NCBI GenBank assembly: GCA_035400705.1
Contig: DAOMZV010000014.1
Location: 1-22,603, forward strand
Reading direction: 5' to 3'
Origin: GWC2-40-17 sp035400705
GTDB taxonomy: Bacteria > Patescibacteriota > Patescibacteriia > Magasanikbacterales > UBA10003
DNA length: 22,603 nt
Shown here: positions 7,518 to 13,836 of the stretch, one piece after another
Numbering within the stretch: the stretch's first letter is position 1
Layout: each line of letters opens with the position of its first letter
Translations under genes and position numbers: made by a program
Notes under the pieces: model-generated
Seen by the model: the letters and a program-made list of their open reading frames with translations, nothing else
What the model was told of the DNA's origin: nothing
Databases searched by the model: none

Positions 7518-8564
7518 TTAACTTTCAATTATTTTTTTAAAATTACTCCATTGAATTGAGCAGGTAAATTTTTTTTCAATCAATCTTCTTCCTTCTTCAC
7601 CCATTTCTTTGGCTTGAGCTGGATTGAAAAATATTTTTTTTAAAACCTCGGCTAAATCCTCTACGGATTCTGGATTAATCAACCAACCAGTTTGTCCATT
7701 TATAATTGTTTCCCTTGCACCTCCAGAATCACCCACAACTAGGGGCAAGGCATAATTTCCAGCTTCTAAAAAAACTGTGCCAAAACCTTCAATATCTTGC
7801 TTAATACAACGACAGGGCATGGCAAAAACATCTGCTTTTTTATACCACTCGATTTTTTCCTCGTCATCAATCAAACCTAAAAAAGTTACTTGTTTCTCTA
7901 AATTTAAATCTTGGACTATTTTTTTAAGACGTTTTTCATCTGGACCTTGCCCAACAATAACATAACGAATATCTGGTTTATCTTTTAAAATTAAGGGCAG
8001 GCTTTTTAAAACCAAATCAAAACCCTTGCGTTCAACTAATCGACCTACAGATAGAATTGTATTATTTTTTCGAACCAAGGGTTTTTCTAGTGGTATCAAA
8101 TTAACACAGGGATAGATAGTTTCTATTTTATTTTCTGGTATGCTTAATTTAAGCAATTCTTTTTTAGTAAATAAACTATTGGCAATAATTTTATCAGCTT
8201 GTTTTAAAATTCTGATCAACCACTTTTTTTTCCACCAATTATTTTGTGGCAATTTAATATCCAAACCATGTGTAAAAACTATATATTTTTGATGAAAAAA
8301 AATTTTGGCCAGCAATCCTACATAACCCAAGGGCAAAACCTGACCAATTAAAAGATAGGAAAAATTTCTTTGACGCAATAAACCAAAAGTTTGTTTAATA
8401 GCTGGCAGCCACTTTGGCCAGCCTGCATCCAGCAAACCATCAGTTTTTACTTCTATTTTATCTACACCAAGAAAGTCAACTAAATTTTTATAATATCTAG
8501 CCACTCCACCAATAATTGGAGGGTACTCTAAAGTTATAAGCAAGGATTTATTATTCTTCTCCAT
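7518..8564 (-). CDS. Glycosyltransferase family 4 (GT-B fold)
   Basis: 348 residues. GT-B retaining transferases add sugars to a lipid-linked acceptor in the cytoplasm. The N-terminal domain has the glycine-rich EYPPIIGGVARY loop (G19, G20). The C-terminal Rossmann domain starts near residue 168 with ILSVGRLVERKGFD (phosphate-binding R/K), then YVIVGQGPDEKRL and VTFLGLID, and EGFGTVFLEA (E259 to E267) is the EX7E motif that binds the donor nucleotide-sugar, followed by GDSGGARETI. The start overlaps the 3' end of the flippase gene by 14 bases. It belongs to the surface polysaccharide operon. The substrate is unknown. Confidence 0.93.
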   Translation of the reverse strand: MEKNNKSLLITLEYPPIIGGVARYYKNLVDFLGVDKIEVKTDGLLDAGWPKWLPAIKQTFGLLRQRNFSYLLIGQVLPLGYVGLLAKIFFHQKYIVFTHGLDIKLPQNNWWKKKWLIRILKQADKIIANSLFTKKELLKLSIPENKIETIYPCVNLIPLEKPLVRKNNTILSVGRLVERKGFDLVLKSLPLILKDKPDIRYVIVGQGPDEKRLKKIVQDLNLEKQVTFLGLIDDEEKIEWYKKADVFAMPCRCIKQDIEGFGTVFLEAGNYALPLVVGDSGGARETIINGQTGWLINPESVEDLAEVLKKIFFNPAQAKEMGEEGRRLIEKKFTCSIQWSNFKKIIES

Positions 8565-10038
8565 ATTTTTTGCGACTAAACATACTCAAAATCTCCTTTA
8601 TTTCTTTTTGGGTTAAAATGCCACTTATCCACAAAATTAAAAAATAGAACAAGGCACCTAAAAAAATCAAAGTCCCTAAAAAAATTAAAGTGTGAATAAA
8701 ACCAACTGGCGAAATTACGCTTAAAAACCATTTCTTAAAAAAAGTTAGAAAAAAACCCATGGCTCCAGCGCAAATAATAATTTTAATATTTTTAAACCAA
8801 AACCAAATTGAGAAACGGCCAATGATCTGTGGAACCCATAAAAATCCTAAAAATAACAAAGTAAAGTTACCTATTACTGCCGCCACCGAAGCCCCATTGA
8901 TCCCCCAAAGGGGAATTAAAATAATGTTTAAAATTATATTCAAAACCATAGTAGCACCCATAACCGCGGTCTGAATATTCTGTTTATTACAAGCGTTTAA
9001 TAAGGCGCCAACGGGAAAATCCAAAAAGGCAAAGATTAAACCAAAAACCAAAATTCGCAAAGCAATAATAGAGGGGGCGTATTCGGTACCATAAACTTTG
9101 TTAATAAATACATCGGCAATTACATAAATACCTACTGCCAAAGGTGCGGCTAAAATCATTAAATAATTAAAAGCTTTTTCAAAAGTATATTTTAATTTAA
9201 TTTTTTCCGAAATAAAAAATTGGCTCATGGCTGGATAAAGCGAAGCAGAAAAAGCCATAGGAACGAACTGAAAGGCAAAAACAATTTTATTAGGTATACT
9301 ATAGAATCCCACATTTTTTGTTCCAGCTAAATAAGATAATAAAACAGAATCTATATAAGAATAAACTTTAGAAAAAATACCAGCCAGAGCAAAGGCCAAA
9401 CTTAATTTAATGACAGAACCGGAAAATTTTTTGTCCCAAACCAATTTTAATCTAATTCCCTTTCTATAAACCATGCCAAAACTAAAAAACAAATTAAACA
9501 AGCTTCCCATACCCAAAGCCAGCAACAAAAATAATACTGGCAAATGTAAAAAAGCTACAAATAGACCACAAACCACAATAATCACTTGTCCTATTACCAC
9601 CGCTGTGGCTTCATAACGCAAATCTTCCAAAGCACGCAAAACGCCAAAAAAACTTAAAGTTAGGGAATCTAAAATCATTAAAATTCCGGAAACAAAAACC
9701 AGTTGTCTTAATTCTGCCTCGTAACCCAATAGGAAGACTAATAAATTCAAAATTAAATAAGCTAAAATAGCCAAAAGTAGCTTAATGATAACAATTTGAG
9801 ATAAAATTTTATCTAAATTTTTTTTATCTCTAGCCCCTTCTCTAATTAAAACTTGCGTTAAGCCTAAATCGACAAAAACCGAGAAGAGACTAGAAAAAGA
9901 CAAGGCAGTAACATATAAACCAATTTTTTCTACCCCAATAAAACGAGCGATCAAACTAAAATAGACAAAAGAAAAAATCTTTTGCCCAATGTAAGCAATG
10001 GTCAAAAATAAGGTATTTTTTGCTATTTTTCCTGCCAT
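8551..10038 (-). CDS. Oligosaccharide flippase (Wzx/RfbX-like, MOP superfamily)
   Basis: A 495-residue integral membrane protein with about 12-14 hydrophobic helices. These transporters move undecaprenyl-linked oligosaccharide units across the cytoplasmic membrane. The N-terminus (AKNTLFLTIAYIGQKIFSFVYFSLIARFIGVEKIGLY...) matches the polysaccharide-biosynthesis/export entry segment, where a conserved RxxG-xxxxGxY pattern is seen, and the mid-protein AGTKNVGFYSIPNKI is also typical. The ATG at 10038 is preferred over an in-frame TTG at 10059 because the TTG would lie upstream of or in the -10 element at 10050-10055. It is the first gene of the minus-strand operon flippase-GT4-GT2-wzy, and its promoter is built into the tail of the preceding operon's terminator. 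Confidence 0.9.
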   Translation of the reverse strand: MAGKIAKNTLFLTIAYIGQKIFSFVYFSLIARFIGVEKIGLYVTALSFSSLFSVFVDLGLTQVLIREGARDKKNLDKILSQIVIIKLLLAILAYLILNLLVFLLGYEAELRQLVFVSGILMILDSLTLSFFGVLRALEDLRYEATAVVIGQVIIVVCGLFVAFLHLPVLFLLLALGMGSLFNLFFSFGMVYRKGIRLKLVWDKKFSGSVIKLSLAFALAGIFSKVYSYIDSVLLSYLAGTKNVGFYSIPNKIVFAFQFVPMAFSASLYPAMSQFFISEKIKLKYTFEKAFNYLMILAAPLAVGIYVIADVFINKVYGTEYAPSIIALRILVFGLIFAFLDFPVGALLNACNKQNIQTAVMGATMVLNIILNIILIPLWGINGASVAAVIGNFTLLFLGFLWVPQIIGRFSIWFWFKNIKIIICAGAMGFFLTFFKKWFLSVISPVGFIHTLIFLGTLIFLGALFYFLILWISGILTQKEIKEILSMFSRKKYGEE

Positions 10039-10049
10039 AAGTACTTTAT

Positions 10050-10078
10050 ATTTTAGCAAAATAAGGCCAAAAAAGCAA
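10050..10078 (-). promoter_or_regulatory. Promoter of the polysaccharide operon, overlapping a terminator U-tract
   Basis: On the minus strand TTGCTT (10073-10078), a 17-bp spacer and TAAAAT (10050-10055) preceded by TGC form an extended -10 promoter. The -35 box lies in the T-rich tail of the HTH operon's terminator. The predicted start is near 10043, leaving only about five bases before the ATG at 10038. Confidence 0.5.
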
Positions 10079-10101
10079 AACCTCCAAAATAAATTTGGAG
10101 G
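10066..10101 (-). terminator. Intrinsic terminator of the membrane protein/HTH operon
   Basis: CCTCCAAA (10081-10088) and TTTGGAGG (10094-10101) make an 8-bp stem with an ATAAA loop. On the minus strand it is followed by TTTTGCTTTTTT. It lies 25 bases beyond the HTH gene stop. Confidence 0.8.
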
Positions 10102-10125
10102 CTAAAACTTGCTGAAATAAAAAAT

Positions 10126-10314
10126 CTAAAAAATAAACAATTCATCCAAAGTAGTTTTTAATACCTTAGCCACATCGTGAGCTAATTTTAAAGAAGGATT
10201 ATATCTTCCCTGCTCCAAAAAAACAATGGTTTCTCTCCTCACTCCCACTCTTTTAGCTAATTCTTCCTGAGTTAACTCCAATTCGGTTCTTAATTCTTTA
10301 ATTTTATTTTCCAT
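10126..10314 (-). CDS. Small Xre/Cro-type HTH transcriptional regulator
   Basis: 62 residues, essentially one helix-turn-helix domain: KIKELRTELELTQEELAKRV (helices 1-2), then GVRRETIVFLEQGRYNPSLK (recognition helix and following turn) and AHDVAKVLKTTLDELF. The pattern TQEELAxxVGVxRxTIxxxExGxYxPS is that of short stand-alone repressors that often sit beside a small membrane protein. The ATG at 10314, two bases after the stop of the upstream gene (TAAATATG), gives the usual MENKIKELR start; an ATG at 10326 would add four residues and overlap that gene. It probably binds the two 20-bp palindromes at 10885-10930 and controls its own operon (inference from context). Confidence 0.9.
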   Translation of the reverse strand: MENKIKELRTELELTQEELAKRVGVRRETIVFLEQGRYNPSLKLAHDVAKVLKTTLDELFIF

Positions 10315-10316
10315 AT

Positions 10317-10868
10317 TTAACGACATTGAGTAGTCGGTGCGGGAAAATCAGGCTGGCCGTATTTGACCCACTCGCCATTTTGACAAATCCAATTATCTTC
10401 ACCAGAAAAAAATCTAACGGTAAACACACCTAAAATTAAAACAGAAGTAACCGTAACTACTAGAAAAATAGTTTTTTTGTCAGAGAATTTAATTTTATTA
10501 TAAAATTTAAAGATTAGTGAATATAGCAGCATTAAAATACAAGTAGAAAACGCTAAAGTCATGGCTACGGAGTAATAATAAGGATTCAAATCAGACAGAG
10601 CATAAAGAATAAACATACTAACTACGACAATCCAAGAATAAATTTGAATGGCTAAAATTGCCGCCCGACCGGCAGTGGCGTAATCTCTTTCATCAGCAAT
10701 AATCCCCTTAACCTGTTTGCGTAGATACATTAACAAAAGGGAGCTAATAATTAAAACTACAACAGGTATAAAGAAATTTTTAAGAACTAAAGATTGGCTA
10801 AAAATTAAAGCCAGAACAAAAACTAATCCCAATTTAATTCTTTGATACTGTTTGACAGTTAGTTGCAT
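10317..10868 (-). CDS. Small four/five-helix membrane protein (DUF2178-like) with C-terminal WIC...NGEWVK tag
   Basis: About 183 residues. Hydrophobic helices are seen at the N-terminus (two), in the middle (ILAIQIYSWIVVVSMFILYAL and the following segment) and before the tail (KTIFLVVTVTSVLILGVFTVRFF). Between helices 2 and 3 is KGIIADERDYATAGRAA; a DERD element followed by small residues reminds me of the DUF2178 family, which is commonly paired with Xre regulators. The C-terminal 28 residues after the last helix (EDNWICQNGEWVKYG, then PDFPAPTTQC) form a cysteine-containing tag that I recall from unrelated Patescibacteria membrane proteins. An in-frame ATG at 10904 would add 12 residues, but it sits at the predicted transcription start and inside an operator half-site. 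Function is unknown. Confidence 0.75.
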   Translation of the reverse strand: MQLTVKQYQRIKLGLVFVLALIFSQSLVLKNFFIPVVVLIISSLLLMYLRKQVKGIIADERDYATAGRAAILAIQIYSWIVVVSMFILYALSDLNPYYYSVAMTLAFSTCILMLLYSLIFKFYNKIKFSDKKTIFLVVTVTSVLILGVFTVRFFSGEDNWICQNGEWVKYGQPDFPAPTTQCR

Positions 10869-10884
10869 ATTTTTAAAATAATTA

Positions 10885-10904
10885 ATGTTAGAATTATTTA
10901 ACAT
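10885..10904. promoter_or_regulatory. Operator copy 2 (downstream) for the Xre-type regulator
   Basis: ATGTTAGAATTATTTAACAT, an imperfect palindrome with the same outer arms (ATGTTA...TAACAT) as the copy at 10911-10930; centres are 26 bp apart. It lies at or just after the predicted transcription start, where a bound repressor would block promoter escape. Binding by the adjacent HTH protein is inference. Confidence 0.65.
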
Positions 10905-10910
10905 ACCTTT

Positions 10911-10930
10911 ATGTTAGATTATTCTAACAT
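10911..10930. promoter_or_regulatory. Operator copy 1 (promoter-overlapping) for the Xre-type regulator
   Basis: ATGTTAGATTATTCTAACAT is an inverted repeat with 8-bp perfect arms around a 4-bp centre. One arm is the -10 hexamer itself and the rest fills the promoter spacer, so occupancy would exclude RNA polymerase. The paired copy at 10885-10904 suggests cooperative binding. Confidence 0.7.
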
Positions 10931-10939
10931 TGTTGTCAA
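10911..10939 (-). promoter_or_regulatory. Strong promoter of the membrane protein/HTH operon
   Basis: On the minus strand a perfect TTGACA (10934-10939), 17-bp spacer, then TAACAT (10911-10916). Predicted start is near 10904. The spacer and -10 are covered by an operator palindrome, consistent with tight repression. Confidence 0.75.
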
Positions 10940-10958
10940 TTATAGTTATCCACATATT

Positions 10959-10986
10959 AAAAATAGCCTTATTTAAGGCTATTTTT
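10959..10986. terminator. Bidirectional hairpin terminator after the NUDIX gene
   Basis: AAAAATAGCCTT (10959-10970) and AAGGCTATTTTT (10975-10986) form a 12-bp perfect stem with a 4-base loop, with A-rich and T-rich flanks that work on both strands. It lies 21 bases past the NUDIX stop on the minus strand and insulates the next promoter. Confidence 0.8.
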
Positions 10987-11007
10987 AAATTTATACTATT
11001 TCTTAAA

Positions 11008-11442
11008 CTAATTTGTATAAAATTTTTTAGTTAAAACAGATAAGTCACTTTTGGCTTTTTCTCCTTGTTCAAGACGCCTAAGTAGGGCTTCTGGTGTTAT
11101 CCAAAAATATTCTATGAAATCTTCCGGATTATAATTTATTTTTTCATCGGTTTTTATTTCATAAACATCCATAAAAGCCGAAACCCCATCTTTTTTAGGT
11201 GTTAAATGCCCTAAAAATCTGACGGAAAAACTATCCACATTTATATTTAACTCTTCAAGAGATTCTCTTCTAAATGTCTGTTCGTAAGTCTCTCCACTTT
11301 CCACATGTCCACCCATACTCATATCTAGACACAAAGGATAAATTCTTTTATTAGCAGTTCGACGAGGAATCCAAAGCTCCCCTTTAGAATTTATAATGAA
11401 GGCATTTACCACCCGAAAATTTGAAAGCCCTTCCGCGTACAC
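11008..11442 (-). CDS. NUDIX hydrolase (5' end apparently frameshifted)
   Basis: NUDIX enzymes cleave nucleoside diphosphates linked to another moiety, and some relatives are isopentenyl-diphosphate isomerases. The Nudix box is visible from G45 (GHVESGETYEQTFRRESLEE) with E51, R59, E60, E63 and E64, after LDMSMGG. The first codon of this open frame is GTG at 11442, but the same frame continues upstream through a stretch (EYLDLVNDNDQVIGKKKRSE) that matches the conserved N-terminal strand of this subfamily and has no start codon. An ATG at 11530 lies one frame off, with a run of seven A/T in between (see the separate entry). Either translation starts weakly at GTG, or a one-base indel or slippage restores a 173-residue protein. 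Substrate is unknown; the WIPRRTANK...YPLCLDMSMGGHV region resembles the IPP-isomerase-like branch. Confidence 0.85.
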   Translation of the reverse strand: MYAEGLSNFRVVNAFIINSKGELWIPRRTANKRIYPLCLDMSMGGHVESGETYEQTFRRESLEELNINVDSFSVRFLGHLTPKKDGVSAFMDVYEIKTDEKINYNPEDFIEYFWITPEALLRRLEQGEKAKSDLSVLTKKFYTN

Positions 11443-11530
11443 CTCTGAACGTTTCTTTTTACCGATGACTTGATCATTATCATTGACTAAATCAAGATAT
11501 TCATCTGTTGTTAAATTAGTTTTTTTCCAT
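11443..11530 (-). other. Out-of-frame 5' portion of the NUDIX gene, split by an A7 run
   Basis: From the ATG at 11528-11530 the minus-strand reading is M-E-K-N then TAA. Removing one A from the A7 run (T7 at 11520-11526 on the plus strand) gives MEKTNLTTDEYLDLVNDNDQ and then joins the NUDIX frame without a break. An AAGGA sits 12 bases before the ATG. This looks like the true gene start with a one-base insertion, a sequencing or assembly error, or a slippage site. Confidence 0.7.
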
Positions 11531-11559
11531 ATTTTTTCTTTGTCCTTATAGTTTAATTG

Positions 11560-11587
11560 ATTTTAAACAAATGCGCAATTGTTACAA
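11560..11587 (-). promoter_or_regulatory. Possible promoter of the NUDIX gene
   Basis: TTGTAA (11582-11587), 16-bp spacer and TAAAAT (11560-11565) on the minus strand would start RNA near 11553, about 23 bases before the ATG at 11530. In this AT-rich stretch a chance match is possible. Confidence 0.35.
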
Positions 11588-11592
11588 ATAAA

Positions 11593-11626
11593 TTAAAAAC
11601 GAAACTCTCCTGAGCTTCGTTTTTAA
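11593..11626 (-). terminator. Intrinsic terminator after tRNA-Ser
   Basis: Minus strand: AAAAACGAAGCTC, loop AGGA, GAGTTTCGTTTTT; nine pairs (one G-T) extended by A/T pairs and ending in a T-run. It begins immediately after the tRNA CCA end and closes the gat-LOG-lgt-tRNA transcript. Confidence 0.8.
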
Positions 11627-11714
11627 TGGCGGAAGGTGAGGGATTCGAACCCTCGGTACCTTGCGGTACGCACGCTTTCCAAGCGTGTGCACTAGACCAC
11701 TATGCGAACCTTCC
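11627..11714 (-). tRNA. tRNA-Ser (anticodon GGA), CCA encoded
   Basis: The minus strand folds as an 88-base class II tRNA. The acceptor is GGAAGGT with ACCTTCC, discriminator G, then encoded CCA. The anticodon stem CACGC/GCGTG encloses TTGGAAA (anticodon GGA, reading UCC and UCU). A long variable arm GTACC-GCAA-GGTAC marks it as serine, and the T-stem is GAGGG/CCCTC with loop TTCGAAT. The first 15 bases are also the last four codons and stop of lgt, so the mature 5' end must be released from the lgt mRNA by RNase P unless a promoter inside lgt is used. Confidence 0.97.
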
Positions 11715-12461
11715 TTTTTTTATTTTTCTTAGCCAAATTAAAGCCAAGATAATACAAATTATACAGCCCCACTGAGCAAAAGTCAAGTATCCGTATTTGC
11801 TATCTGGGATTAAAATATCTTGCGCTCGAAAAAAATCTAGAAAAAATCTGCCCACACCATACCACAAAAACAAACCGGAAGACAAGAGTCCGGGTTTTTT
11901 AAACCACTTCTCCCCTTTCCAAAATATCAAACCCAACCAAGGCAACAACATTATAATCTCTAATAAAGCCATATCCAATCTCGCTCCTTCTGGAAAATTT
12001 ATTGCTAGGAAAGAATTATTTAAAATTCCTAAATGATCATGAATTAAAAAACAACCCGATCTTCCTACTGCCCAAGCAAAAGAAAAAGCCCAACTTAAAA
12101 TATCTAAATCGGACCAAGTAATTTTTTTCTTTTTAAAAAACCAAATTAAAACTAAAGCTGCCCCTAAAAAACCACCGAAAGATGAAAGACCGCCTTGCCA
12201 AATTTTAATTATCTCTAGTGGATTTTGCCAGTAAAATTCTCTTCCTTCAAAAAAAACATAAACCAAACGACTCATTATCAATGCAACAGCTGTTATCCAA
12301 ACAAATAAATCTAAAAAAACTTCATTACTTCTTTTTTGTTCTTTAATCTTCCGCCAAACTAAAAAAAAACCAATTAAAAATCCTAGGGCCACTAATAAAC
12401 CCCAAGCTTGGATTTTAATCAATCCGATTTGCCAACCGGTTGTGCTAAAATAAGGGATCAT
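11700..12461 (-). CDS. lgt: Prolipoprotein diacylglyceryl transferase (variant motifs)
   Basis: Transfers diacylglyceryl from phosphatidylglycerol to the lipobox cysteine of prolipoproteins in the cytoplasmic membrane. A 253-residue protein with about seven membrane helices. Family landmarks are the N-terminal IQAWGLLVALGF helix, WQGGLSSFGGFLGA, GRSGCFLIHDHLG and GRFFLDFFRAQD. Compared with E. coli Lgt, the histidine of the HGG motif (H103) is replaced by F, and E151 by D in the GRxxxFIxxE stretch; the arginines of the two GR motifs remain. Gram-positive enzymes also vary at the histidine, so activity is still likely. The start overlaps the LOG-protein stop by four bases (ATGA) and its stop lies inside tRNA-Ser. 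Confidence 0.9.
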   Translation of the reverse strand: MIPYFSTTGWQIGLIKIQAWGLLVALGFLIGFFLVWRKIKEQKRSNEVFLDLFVWITAVALIMSRLVYVFFEGREFYWQNPLEIIKIWQGGLSSFGGFLGAALVLIWFFKKKKITWSDLDILSWAFSFAWAVGRSGCFLIHDHLGILNNSFLAINFPEGARLDMALLEIIMLLPWLGLIFWKGEKWFKKPGLLSSGLFLWYGVGRFFLDFFRAQDILIPDSKYGYLTFAQWGCIICIILALIWLRKIKKGRFA

Positions 12462-13831
12462 TTTTTTAAACTGGGGATATACTGATTAACCTCTTCTGGA
12501 CTGTCTACAATTTTATATAATTCAGCGTATTCCGGAGCAATAGTATCGTATTTTTTTAATAATGTTTCATGGATAAATTTATCTAAAGGAGCCCAGAATT
12601 TTTTACCATAAAGTAAAACTGTCATCTCTTGCATTTTTTTAGTTTTCATTAAAGTTAAAACCTCAAACAATTGATGCAGAGTACCTAAACCACCAGGAAA
12701 AAAGATAAAGGCTTTGGAAGGTACAGTTAAAATCAATTTTCTAATGTAAGGAAAATTAAAACTCAAAGATTTGGTTAGGTATTTATTAATCGTAGCTACA
12801 TCATCAAATTTCAAACTAAAACCAATTGATTCGGTTCCAGCCTCTTTTGCTCCTTTACTAGCTGCCTCCATAATACCTAAACCGCCACCAGTAATGATAG
12901 AATAACCTTTTTTCCCTAGATCAAAGGAAACTTTCTCTGCTGCCTGATAATAGGGACTATCTGAACCTAAACTATTGGTCCCTAGAATAGTTATATCCTC
13001 GCGTACTTCACGAGTTAAAAATTCAAAACCCTCAACTACTTCAGCCATGATTCTAAAAATCCGCCAATTCATTGTTTGAGCGCAATAAGGATCGGAAGTG
13101 TCTGAAGGATTACATAAATTCTTGTGCACCCCAAATTGATCAACTAATTCCACGGCTTCTTCGGCCGAATCAACTATTTTAAATAAATCCAAATGTTTTT
13201 GATCAATAGCATTGATTAAATCCTTGGGACCTTGTCTTAAGAATTCTATTAAAGGATTCCAAAAATCTTTACCGACAGCAATTACCGGAATTTTTTTAAT
13301 CTTGCCAATTTCAATCAAATCCAGCAATTCAAAAATCTCATCCATTGTACCATAACCACCAGGAAAAAAGATGGCGGCTTCGGCTGGAGAAATTAACATT
13401 ATCTTTCTAATAAAGAAATAATTAAAGCCAGCATTTTGAGTCACATACGGATTAAGAATTTGTTCCTCAGGCAACTGGATAGAAATAGCAATGGAATCAA
13501 CCCCCGCTTCTTTGGCCCCACGATTGCCCGCTTCCATGACTCCTGGACCCCCACCAGTAATAACCGAATAACCTCTTTGACCTAAAAATAACCCGCATTC
13601 ATACGCTTCACGATAGGCAAAAGATTTTTCTTCTGAACGAGCTGAACCAAAAATAGTAGCGGTTTTTTCAAACTGGCCAAGCAATTGATAACCGGAAACA
13701 AACTCAGACATAATCCTAAAAATTTGCCAAGTATCACGATAATTAACCGGCTCATGAAATTTTTCAAAAGCTTTCTGTTTTTGTTCGAACAGACTATGAT
13801 AATGATGGGCAGAGGGTTTTTTTCTAAACAT
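12458..13831 (-). CDS. Double-domain LOG-family (TIGR00730-type) nucleotide-processing protein
   Basis: LOG-family proteins have a Rossmann fold; characterised members are phosphoribohydrolases that release bases from nucleoside monophosphates (often misnamed lysine decarboxylases). This 457-residue protein carries two copies of the domain in tandem, against about 180-250 residues for single-domain members. Copy 1 (about 30-230) has ITGGGPGVMEA, R142 and PGGYGTMDE (157-165, catalytic-type E165). Copy 2 (about 253-450) has ITGGGLGIMEA, R364 and PGGLGTLHQ (379-387), where the glutamate is Q387. Each copy opens with a similar helix (WQIFRIMSEFVSGYQLL and WRIFRIMAEVVEGFEFL), which indicates internal duplication. 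Five bases separate it from gatA. The second domain may be regulatory or structural. Confidence 0.88.
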   Translation of the reverse strand: MFRKKPSAHHYHSLFEQKQKAFEKFHEPVNYRDTWQIFRIMSEFVSGYQLLGQFEKTATIFGSARSEEKSFAYREAYECGLFLGQRGYSVITGGGPGVMEAGNRGAKEAGVDSIAISIQLPEEQILNPYVTQNAGFNYFFIRKIMLISPAEAAIFFPGGYGTMDEIFELLDLIEIGKIKKIPVIAVGKDFWNPLIEFLRQGPKDLINAIDQKHLDLFKIVDSAEEAVELVDQFGVHKNLCNPSDTSDPYCAQTMNWRIFRIMAEVVEGFEFLTREVREDITILGTNSLGSDSPYYQAAEKVSFDLGKKGYSIITGGGLGIMEAASKGAKEAGTESIGFSLKFDDVATINKYLTKSLSFNFPYIRKLILTVPSKAFIFFPGGLGTLHQLFEVLTLMKTKKMQEMTVLLYGKKFWAPLDKFIHETLLKKYDTIAPEYAELYKIVDSPEEVNQYIPSLKK

Positions 13832-13836
13832 AAAAT

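Noticed and set aside
10126..10904. Membrane protein plus Xre regulator as a toxin-antitoxin pair
   Set aside because: The larger protein has multiple membrane helices and a DUF2178-like core, not a known toxin fold, and the gene order and sizes fit the sensor/regulator-type pairs better. A toxin role cannot be excluded but is unsupported.
11797..12036. Plus-strand open frame of 79 codons opposite lgt
   Set aside because: It is antisense to a well-supported membrane protein and lysine/asparagine/proline rich, as expected for the complement of hydrophobic codons, with no start signals.
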